A stretch of DNA of 9,597 bases, taken from an archaeon. Its GTDB lineage: Archaea > Nanobdellota > Nanobdellia > Pacearchaeales > GW2011-AR1. Below the pieces are notes generated by a model that did no database searches, had not been told where the DNA came from, and worked only from the letters and a program-made list of their open reading frames with translations. Shown piece after piece: positions 5,357 to 9,597 of the stretch. Both the position numbers and the translations under genes were made by a program. Positions within the stretch are counted from its first letter, which is position 1, and each line of letters begins with the position of its first letter. The stretch spans positions 1 to 9,597 of the forward strand of contig JAUVHP010000040.1 in NCBI GenBank assembly GCA_030593225.1, in the 5' to 3' direction.

Positions 5357-5396
5357 CTTTATATTGATTATTGTTTTTTACAACAATACTTAAATA
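5357..5396. promoter_or_regulatory. Back-to-back promoters with central inverted repeat
   Basis: The minus-strand box ATATAAAG (5357-5364) is about 25 bases before the ATG at 5336. The plus-strand box CTTAAATA (5389-5396) is about 25 bases before the ATG at 5418. Between them sits a perfect 7-bp inverted repeat, TATTGTT (5369-5375) and AACAATA (5382-5388), spaced by six bases. A regulator bound there could control both genes. The promoters are well placed; the operator role is inferred. Confidence 0.5.
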
Positions 5397-5417
5397 CAGA
5401 ATTAATTTTTTTCACAC

Positions 5418-5768
5418 ATGGAATTAGTAGCATTACTTTCTTCTGGAAAAGGAACTTGGACACAGGTCTCAGGATTAATGAAATACGGAGAATGGGACAA
5501 AATAATTCTTATTGGAAGCGACTTTGCAAAAGATTTCAAACACGAAAAAGAATTTGAATTTATTAATATTGATTTAGATAAAAAAATAAAAGAACTTAGA
5601 GATGAACTTTCTACTAAACTTAAAGGAAAATTTCAAGGAATGGAAGTCGCACTTTCAATAGCATCTGGCGACGGAAAAGAACATATGGCTTTAGTTTCTG
5701 CCCTGATTAATCTTCCAGTTGGAGTAAGATTTGCTGCACTAACAAAAGAAGGTGTTATTGATTTGTAG
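5418..5768 (+). CDS. Small Rossmann-like protein with CARF-reminiscent motifs
   Basis: This 116-residue soluble protein is probably a single alpha/beta domain. Strand 1 (MELVALLSS) runs into a glycine loop, SSGKGTW (8-14). Later strands are DKIILIG (27-33), FEFINID (46-52) and MEVALSIA (75-82), followed by SGDGKEHMALVSAL (83-96) and VGVRFAAL (101-108). The loop after strand 1 plus a G-x-G-K-x-x-MAL helix start resemble the two ligand loops of CARF domains, where a T-G-G-T-K-x-M-A-L pattern follows the fourth strand. CARF proteins sense cyclic oligoadenylate, but no CRISPR genes or effector domain are visible here. It could instead be another nucleotide-binding Rossmann protein. It is leaderless and probably cotranscribed with the membrane gene three bases downstream. 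Confidence 0.72.
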   Translation: MELVALLSSGKGTWTQVSGLMKYGEWDKIILIGSDFAKDFKHEKEFEFINIDLDKKIKELRDELSTKLKGKFQGMEVALSIASGDGKEHMALVSALINLPVGVRFAALTKEGVIDL

Positions 5769-5771
5769 AGA

Positions 5772-5978
5772 ATGAAAAATGAAGACAAAAAAATTCTATT
5801 TGCAGGTATTTTACTAGGAACTTTTGCAGGAATACTTGGGGGGCTTGTAATCAATTCTTTTTTTGCAATAATGCAAATTACAGGGGCACTTAATCTTTTA
5901 ACAATATTTATGATTTATTTAAATTCTATTTTAGGGATTATAATTTTAGTTAAGTGGATGACAAATCAAACGTTTTAA
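5772..5978 (+). CDS. 68-residue small membrane protein
   Basis: After a short charged start (MKNEDKK) come two transmembrane helices: about residues 8-30, glycine-rich (LFAGILLGTFAGILGGLVI), and about 41-61 (LNLLTIFMIYLNSILGIIILV). The chain ends KWMTNQTF. Both ends probably face the same side of the membrane. It starts three bases after the stop of the Rossmann-like gene with no good ribosome binding site, so it depends on coupled translation. That pairing hints at a sensor with a membrane partner, though no family is recognised. Its final codon and stop overlap the edge of the repeat that copies the TYW1 gene's end. Confidence 0.7.
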   Translation: MKNEDKKILFAGILLGTFAGILGGLVINSFFAIMQITGALNLLTIFMIYLNSILGIIILVKWMTNQTF

Positions 5979-6022
5979 TCCTCAACTCCCTCTCATCTTT
6001 CCCCAAAACCCAAGCCCGACTT
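5976..6022 (-). repeat. Diverged copy of the TYW1 gene's 3' end (outer copy)
   Basis: These 47 bases align without gaps to 6539-6585 at an offset of 563 with 39 identities; the 21 bases at 6002-6022 match 6565-6585 exactly. On the minus strand it reads S-R-A-W-V-L-G-K-D-E-R-E-L-R-I-K, against S-R-A-W-V-L-G-E-S-K-R-E-L-K-I-R at the end of TYW1. The changes are conservative, so it looks like the tail of another TYW1 allele. It is a gene fragment with no start. Confidence 0.85.
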
Positions 6023-6024
6023 TT

Positions 6025-6279
6025 TTATTTCCCATAAATATTTTTTCTATGTCCAACTTCAATAATAACAATTACCAATTCATTATTTCTAATATCTAAA
6101 ATAAGTCTATAATTACCAACTCTTAATGAATAATATTTATTTCCAGTAAGTTTTTTTGTAAAATGATGTGGATTAATTTTTATCCTTTCCAAATGAGTAA
6201 GAATTCTTTTTTGAATATTTTTCTCTATCTTATTAAGTTGATGTTATGCTTTTTTGTTGAAAAGAATAGAATACATCAT
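6025..6279 (-). pseudogene. RelE-type toxin interrupted by an in-frame stop
   Basis: From the ATG pair at 6279/6276 the frame reads MYSILFNKKA and then TAA (6246-6244). It continues in the same frame for 72 codons with full RelE features: HQLNKIEKNI, a core SLRVGNYRLILDI, and the terminal GHRKNIYGK, ending in TAA at 6025. The stop sits where the family normally has a hydrophobic residue of the first helix (FxKKALxxL), so a single TTA-to-TAA change explains it. There is no good internal ATG afterwards. The first ATG overlaps the antitoxin stop, as expected for a working operon. The stop is either a recent inactivating mutation, a sequencing error or a sequence from a mixed population. The antitoxin remains intact. 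Confidence 0.85.
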
Positions 6280-6503
6280 TGTTCAAGTTCTTTTTTAATT
6301 TGTTCAAGAGATTTAAAATTATTTGTTCTGTTCTTTCCAATTTCCTCTTCGTATCTTGTAATATTCATTTTAGTATCTTCAGAAAGTTCCACTGCGTCTT
6401 CAACCAAATCAAAAATAACTTTTTCAAAAGTTTCTTCTGGATACAATTTTCTTGCCACAAGCATATCTCTTAATTCACTACTTATTTGAATAGTTGTTGT
6501 CAT
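6276..6503 (-). CDS. Antitoxin paired with the broken RelE-type toxin
   Basis: This 75-residue acidic protein has an N-terminal MTTTIQISSELRDMLVARKL, the strand-helix start of ribbon-helix-helix-like archaeal antitoxins. A helical region follows (PEETFEKVIFDLVEDAVELSED) with a charged C-terminus (SLEQIKKELEQ) that probably binds the toxin. The stop TGA overlaps the toxin ATG. The gene is intact although the toxin has a premature stop, so it may act as an orphan antitoxin or cross-neutralise the related toxin at 1923-2174. A TATA box overlapping the TYW1 stop serves it. Confidence 0.82.
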   Translation of the reverse strand: MTTTIQISSELRDMLVARKLYPEETFEKVIFDLVEDAVELSEDTKMNITRYEEEIGKNRTNNFKSLEQIKKELEQ

Positions 6504-6532
6504 AATGAATTATTGTTTATCATATTTTTAAA
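6502..6532 (-). promoter_or_regulatory. Antitoxin promoter straddling the TYW1 stop codon
   Basis: TTTAAAAA (6532-6525) includes the TYW1 TAA (6528-6530) and lies about 25 bases before the ATG at 6503, so the transcript would be leaderless. A small palindrome, ATAAT-GA-ATTAT (6502-6513), covers the start codon and could be an autorepression site. That the promoter is fused to the gene tail fits a module that carries this tail with it. Confidence 0.45.
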
Positions 6533-7511
6533 TCTCTCTAATCTTCAACTCCCTCTTGCTCTCTCCCAAAACCCAAGCCCGACTTCTCTCGTGCGAATCC
6601 AAAATTTTTAATCCACTTTCTTTAGCTAACTTTTCAATAAACTTTTCCATCTCCTCATAAGTAGGCATTCTGTCATAACCCAATCTTTCTCTAGCAAAAC
6701 CTACTGACATAAATCCCTTAATCTCCAAAAAAGAAGGATTCGCCTTTTTAATCATCTCAGCATATTCTTCAACATGTTCATCCCCCATATTCAAATCCCT
6801 CACTAAATTCATCCTAAACACCGTCCTAGTTTTCCCCTTTAACTTACCTATTATCTCCAAGGTCTCATTTAATTTCTCCCACGCGTTTTTAACAGAACTT
6901 CTGTGAAACTTATTATACAACTTTTCATTCGAAGTATTCACAGAAACATAAAGTTGAGTCGGCAGTTGATTTTTCTTCGCCAACTCTTTAATCTTTTCAG
7001 GATACAAACCATTAGTAACTAAAAACGAAGTTTTCCCTCTTCGCGTCAACTCTTCAATCAATTCACCAATCCGAGAATAAATAGTCGGCTCACCTGATAA
7101 TGAAATCGCAAACTGCATTGGCTCTTGTGCTTCTTGATACTTTTCCTGATTCGCCTTCGACAATTGCTCTTTCTTACTATTAACATCAACATTAAATCCT
7201 TTCAATAATTTTCTCTGAGCAAGAATACAATTGTCAATAATTTCTTTAGGAGAATCCTCTTCATTTATTTTATCGCCCAAATTTAATTCAATAGCTCGCC
7301 AACAATGACAACATTTATTCGGACACCACATAATTGCACAACTCATTTGGCAACACAAGTGCGATTTAATTCCATAAAATTTTTCCTTATAACAAACTCC
7401 TTCATCTCTCAAACTTTTTTTAGTCCAACGACAAATCTGCACACCAGAATGTTTTCCAACAATTTCATAATGCTGTTTTTTCAAAATCTTTTTAACATTT
7501 TCAGGTATCAT
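6528..7511 (-). CDS. taw1: tRNA-Phe 4-demethylwyosine synthase TYW1 (Taw1)
   Basis: This radical SAM enzyme converts N1-methylguanosine-37 of tRNA-Phe into the tricyclic 4-demethylwyosine with pyruvate as carbon donor. The 327 residues match archaeal TYW1, which lacks the flavodoxin domain of eukaryotes. C63-x3-C67-x2-C70 binds the SAM cluster, followed by WR. C27, C40 and C53, in the signature context CRWTKKSL, CYKEKFYGIKSHLC and CQM, bind the second cluster; these positions agree closely with known archaeal enzymes. SLSGEPT (about 134-140) fits the GEP-type radical SAM motif. Archaeal promoter TTTTATAT at 7534-7541 gives a leaderless start. The last 16 or so codons are repeated 563 bases downstream in a diverged form. 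Confidence 0.95.
   Translation of the reverse strand: MIPENVKKILKKQHYEIVGKHSGVQICRWTKKSLRDEGVCYKEKFYGIKSHLCCQMSCAIMWCPNKCCHCWRAIELNLGDKINEEDSPKEIIDNCILAQRKLLKGFNVDVNSKKEQLSKANQEKYQEAQEPMQFAISLSGEPTIYSRIGELIEELTRRGKTSFLVTNGLYPEKIKELAKKNQLPTQLYVSVNTSNEKLYNKFHRSSVKNAWEKLNETLEIIGKLKGKTRTVFRMNLVRDLNMGDEHVEEYAEMIKKANPSFLEIKGFMSVGFARERLGYDRMPTYEEMEKFIEKLAKESGLKILDSHERSRAWVLGESKRELKIREI
6539..6585 (-). repeat. Matching end of the intact TYW1 gene (inner copy)
   Basis: This is the in-gene partner of the 5976-6022 repeat, covering codons near the C-terminus of TYW1. The two copies bracket the second toxin-antitoxin module. Confidence 0.85.
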
Positions 7512-7533
7512 AAAAATAAAGAAAAAAATCAGA

Positions 7534-7541
7534 ATATAAAA
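7534..7541 (-). promoter_or_regulatory. TATA box for the TYW1 gene
   Basis: TTTTATAT is centred about 26 bases before the ATG at 7511. It is preceded by AACCAAAG, a BRE-like string shared with the antitoxin promoter near 2465-2482 (AACCAAARTTTTATA). Confidence 0.55.
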
Positions 7542-7593
7542 CTTTGGTTATTTATTTTATTTTTATATACAAAAAATTTATTATTTTTCAGCC

Positions 7594-7827
7594 ATGCTTC
7601 TTTCTTTCATTATTTTTTTCTCTTCCCTAATTTTGTTTAGATTTTTGCCCCTAGTAAACATTTTCGTAGAAAATGTTTCGGGGTACGCCAATGGTGGTGT
7701 GTATTTAGGCGAGGTACTTTTCTTCGGTAGCATAGTTCTCCATGTAAGGAAGGAAATAACAAAGGATAAATCAAAAAGAAAACAAAATCAGTTTAAAAGA
7801 AAATATTCCAAGCCCATGCAACCATAA
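7594..7827 (+). CDS. Doubtful 77-residue ORF across the GC-richer island
   Basis: The ATG is about 28 bases from a plus-strand TATA box, TTTATATA (7562-7569), and the first 24 residues are hydrophobic (LLSFIIFFSSLILFRFLPLV), followed by a basic tail. Against it, codon use is unlike its neighbours, the last 35 bases run antisense into the protease gene, and the middle coincides with strong RNA helices. The opposite strand also has a 50-codon frame (7733-7581). I favour a structured RNA over either protein. Confidence 0.2.
   Translation: MLLSFIIFFSSLILFRFLPLVNIFVENVSGYANGGVYLGEVLFFGSIVLHVRKEITKDKSKRKQNQFKRKYSKPMQP
7648..7756. ncRNA. Candidate structured RNA with three consecutive helices
   Basis: In AT-rich DNA this stretch is visibly GC-richer. 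Helix 1: CCCC (7648-7651) with GGGG (7680-7683), enclosing a perfect 10-bp stem, AAACAUUUUC (7656-7665) with GAAAAUGUUU (7669-7678), and a 3-base loop. Helix 2: GUACGCC (7683-7689) with GGC-GAG-GUAC (7708-7717), with a 3-base bulge. Helix 3: UUUUCUUC (7718-7725) with GAAGGAAA (7749-7756), followed by UA-ACA. Elevated GC with abutting helices is typical of archaeal non-coding RNA. The trailing ACA recalls an H/ACA guide but no upper stem or kink-turn is clear. A plus-strand promoter lies at 7562-7569. The strand is undecided. Confidence 0.4.
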
Positions 7828-9199
7828 CCAACGCCAATAATAACAAGAACATATAAGTTACAGCCGCAAAACTTTTCTCAGCAATTTTTCTACTTTTTGT
7901 TATCCCAAGAACTGTTAAATAAAAGAATCTTCCCCCATCGAAAATTCCAACAGGAAGCATATTTACTAAAGCAACACTTAAACTAATCAAAACAAGCCAC
8001 CATAATAAATTATAAACAAAATCACTCCAACCATCAAATTTCGGCTCATAATATGTGTGCGTTTCTTTAAACGACCCTACCCAACTATAAATTTTTCCAA
8101 TAACTCCACTCCTTGTAGGTTCTATAAATTCTATTCCCAACCACCCTGATTTCGAATAAGGATTCTCTCCTAAAACAATTTCATACTCTAAAATTTCTTC
8201 ACCTTTTGTCTTAATTACAATTTCCTCTCCAGCAGAATACTTTGCCAACTCATTCTTTAGCTCTTCTATCTTAACTACCTTATTGCCATTAACTTCAAAA
8301 ATTGCTCCTCTTAATTTTTCTCTAATCGCTGGGGTGTCATAATATAAATAAACTAATTTTTTGTCCAATGAAAATCCTTTCATCCCCAAATAATTTTCCT
8401 CACCAACTTTAATATCACTAAATCCTTCTAAATTAATTAACCTCAAAACTTCCTCATAATTATAATTTTCTAAATTAACCCCGTCAATAGAATCAATATT
8501 TGAAATAGGAACAATCGCAGTTGCATAACTATTAAACACAACCCCTGCAGGAGTAAACATTAAAGAGAAAAATAAAATTAAAACCCCAAAGAAAAATATT
8601 GCAGTTAAAACATTTGCAAAAGTTCCAGCTGATAAAACTGCCATTTGAGAAAATTTACTTTTTTTCTCCATCTTTTTTTCATCAAGTTCAACAAACGCTG
8701 CTAAAAATACTGGTAAGAAAAATGGAAAAAATCCAAAACCTGTTGATTTTATTTTAACTCCATTAGCTGCAGCAAAAATACCATGAGCAAATTCGTGCGT
8801 TATAGCAATAATCGCAAGTATAACAATCCAATAAGTAAAATAAAACTCAGGCAATCCAGGAATAAATTTGTCAACATATGGAATTAGAGGCATAATCGGA
8901 GGAACTTTTATTGCCTTTACAATTGCAGGCATAGTAATATAAATATAAATAATTCTTCCAAAAAGATAAATCATAGTCGCCATTAAAATATATCCAATGC
9001 CAATAGAAACATAACTTAAAAATCGCAGAAACCTTTGATACTTTGTTCCAATTTTATCAATTAATTTAATTCCCCAACCTGCCTTATACAAAAATAATAA
9101 ACCTTCTTTTTTCAAATTCTTTTTATTAATATACAAAAATATTGCAATAAAAATTGCAAAAAATGCCAACAATGTTAAATCATAAATTATAAAACTCAT
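7793..9199 (-). CDS. Site-2 protease-type membrane metalloprotease (M50) with PDZ domain
   Basis: This intramembrane zinc protease cuts membrane-anchored substrates such as regulators or signal remnants. HEFAHG (135-140) fits the HExxH zinc motif, with H135 and H139 as ligands and E136 as catalytic base. NMLPVGIFDGG (413-423) fits the NxxPxxxxDG motif that supplies the third ligand, D421. At least six hydrophobic segments are seen (about 5-25, 62-90, 121-145, 155-172, 186-220, 398-416 and 445-466). A PDZ-like domain lies at about 225-345 (GAIFEVNGNKVVKIEELKNEL). The length of 468 is typical of long archaeal members. AAGGTGA five bases before the ATG and ATTTATAA at 9231-9238 support the start and a separate promoter. 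The substrate is unknown. Confidence 0.93.
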   Translation of the reverse strand: MSFIIYDLTLLAFFAIFIAIFLYINKKNLKKEGLLFLYKAGWGIKLIDKIGTKYQRFLRFLSYVSIGIGYILMATMIYLFGRIIYIYITMPAIVKAIKVPPIMPLIPYVDKFIPGLPEFYFTYWIVILAIIAITHEFAHGIFAAANGVKIKSTGFGFFPFFLPVFLAAFVELDEKKMEKKSKFSQMAVLSAGTFANVLTAIFFFGVLILFFSLMFTPAGVVFNSYATAIVPISNIDSIDGVNLENYNYEEVLRLINLEGFSDIKVGEENYLGMKGFSLDKKLVYLYYDTPAIREKLRGAIFEVNGNKVVKIEELKNELAKYSAGEEIVIKTKGEEILEYEIVLGENPYSKSGWLGIEFIEPTRSGVIGKIYSWVGSFKETHTYYEPKFDGWSDFVYNLLWWLVLISLSVALVNMLPVGIFDGGRFFYLTVLGITKSRKIAEKSFAAVTYMFLLLLALVMVAWAWNIFF

Positions 9200-9203
9200 T
9201 TTA

Positions 9204-9238
9204 TCACCTTAATCTAATAACAAATTGAACTTATAAAT
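9204..9238 (-). promoter_or_regulatory. Protease promoter and ribosome binding site
   Basis: ATTTATAA (9231-9238) predicts a transcript start near 9209. The short leader then begins almost at AAGGTGA (9210-9204), a Shine-Dalgarno five bases before the ATG. Read-through from the L40e gene, 50 bases upstream, is also possible. Confidence 0.45.
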
Positions 9239-9249
9239 CTTTAGAAGAA

Positions 9250-9411
9250 TTATTTTTTCTTCAAAGGTCGAAACGCTTTTTTCCCACACTTTCGACATTT
9301 AACTTTCTCTGTTAGAATTTGTTGCATCTTTGCTTTTCTTTTTGTTTGACATTTTTTACAAACAAAAACATTCTTAAAAAGTCTGTTTGATGCTTCTATT
9401 ATTTTTGCCAT
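9250..9411 (-). CDS. rpl40e: Ribosomal protein L40e
   Basis: This 53-residue basic zinc-ribbon protein of the large subunit is the archaeal counterpart of the ribosomal part of eukaryotic ubiquitin-L40. It begins MAKIIEASNRLFKNVFVC. Zinc ligands are C18-x2-C21 and C39-x2-C42, and it ends KCRKCGKKAFRPLKKK, matching the family's CRKCGYxGLRPK ending. The loop between the cysteine pairs is a little longer than usual. GAGAGG about eight bases before the ATG sets the start. It lies 16 bases after the aIF5A stop on the same strand, so the two are probably one operon. Confidence 0.9.
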   Translation of the reverse strand: MAKIIEASNRLFKNVFVCKKCQTKRKAKMQQILTEKVKCRKCGKKAFRPLKKK

Positions 9412-9427
9412 TATAATTTCCTCTCTA

Positions 9428-9597
9428 TTAAAGTTTTCTTTTGATTATTTCTTGTCCTTCAACATCCCAGTATTCTACATTAGAATTTTCTGTAAGCTCT
9501 TGTTTTATTTCATCTGGGCATGCAACTTCAATTGTTTCAAAGTTTTCTAAATCCATCAAACTAACTTTCTCTCCTATTGAAAGAACTTGCCCTTTTC
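9428..9597 (-). CDS. Translation factor aIF5A, C-terminal part (N-terminus outside window)
   Basis: Fifty-five codons and a stop are visible. KGQVLSIGEKVSLMDLENFE corresponds to the junction into the OB-fold domain of archaeal IF5A (typically RRKGQVLxIxGDxVQxMDLxTYET). It continues with ETIEVACPDEIK and ends VEYWDVEGQEIIKRKL. The hypusine loop lies in the missing N-terminal half. aIF5A binds near the E site and rescues stalled ribosomes. It leads into L40e with a 16-base gap containing the L40e ribosome binding site. C26 within ACPDE replaces the hydrophobic residue common there. The assignment is by remembered family pattern and is strong. Confidence 0.87.
   Translation of the reverse strand, partial: KGQVLSIGEKVSLMDLENFETIEVACPDEIKQELTENSNVEYWDVEGQEIIKRKL

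Larger units (their letters stand above)
5976..6585 (-). mobile_element. Candidate inserted toxin-antitoxin module bounded by TYW1-end repeats
   Basis: About 0.6 kb consists of the TYW1 tail copy, the broken toxin, the antitoxin, the antitoxin promoter and the in-gene tail. The arrangement is what results when a fragment carrying its own version of a gene's 3' end joins within that gene, leaving the resident end displaced. No integrase or transposase is visible, so homologous exchange with a related genome is as likely as a true mobile unit. Confidence 0.4.

Noticed and set aside
6163..6489. 108-codon plus-strand frame over the second toxin-antitoxin module
   Set aside because: It has low-complexity F/S-rich translation and opposes a recognisable antitoxin and toxin on the other strand.
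7648..7683. IS200/IS605-type end hairpin or intrinsic terminator
   Set aside because: No T-run follows on either strand and no TnpA or TnpB remnant is nearby.
7581..7733. 50-codon minus-strand frame in the interval between TYW1 and the protease
   Set aside because: It has no promoter at the right distance, codons unlike the genome, and overlaps the RNA helices; kept only as an alternative in the RNA candidate.
1..9597. CRISPR array or transposase
   Set aside because: No regularly spaced repeats, and no DDE, Y1 or TnpB-like protein, were found on either strand.

Overview
The window is AT-rich and archaeal. It carries three ribosomal genes in the archaeal order L1-L10(P0)-L12(P1), with both stalk proteins ending in the shared G-L-x-A-L-F-G tail. 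It also has the archaeal genes for L40e, aIF5A, the wyosine enzyme TYW1 and a large site-2 protease. Many genes start about 25 bases after a TATA box, as leaderless archaeal transcripts do. The short, reduced proteins, the small toxin-antitoxin pairs and the many unrecognised genes suggest a DPANN archaeon (Pacearchaeota/Woesearchaeota-like). That placement is inference; no marker was searched.

Layout. At 1-1373 (minus) is the N-terminal part of an iron-sulfur DinG/XPD-type helicase, cut by the window edge. Its TATA box sits inside a perfect 14-bp inverted repeat. At 1551-1886 (plus) is a small orphan protein with a degenerate zinc-ribbon look. At 1923-2442 (minus) is an intact RelE-type toxin with its antitoxin, followed at 2481-2624 (minus) by a 47-residue two-helix membrane peptide. 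At 2701-4709 (minus) is the L1-L10-L12 operon. Its leader holds a 33-codon upstream ORF that repeats the N-terminus of L1 and two mutually exclusive hairpins, one of which would hide the L1 ribosome binding site. No L11 gene lies upstream; instead there is an unrecognised 173-residue gene (4815-5336, minus). That gene is divergent from a two-gene plus-strand operon (5418-5978) encoding a small Rossmann-like protein with CARF-reminiscent motifs and a small membrane protein.

At 5976-6585 is a second toxin-antitoxin module (minus). Its RelE-type toxin is interrupted by an in-frame stop while the antitoxin is intact. It lies between two diverged copies of the 3' end of the adjacent TYW1 gene (6528-7511, minus). 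The interval 7512-7792 contains a GC-richer island with three consecutive potential helices. After it come the site-2 protease (7793-9199, minus), L40e (9250-9411, minus) and the C-terminal part of aIF5A (9428-9597, minus, cut by the window edge).

How the genes work together: most of the conserved content is translation machinery (ribosomal stalk, L1, L40e, aIF5A, tRNA-Phe wyosine synthesis). Accessory modules are threaded between these genes. The two most informative scars are the duplicated start of rpl1 and the duplicated end of the TYW1 gene. In both, the copies have diverged in DNA more than in protein, which fits recombination with a related but non-identical allele.
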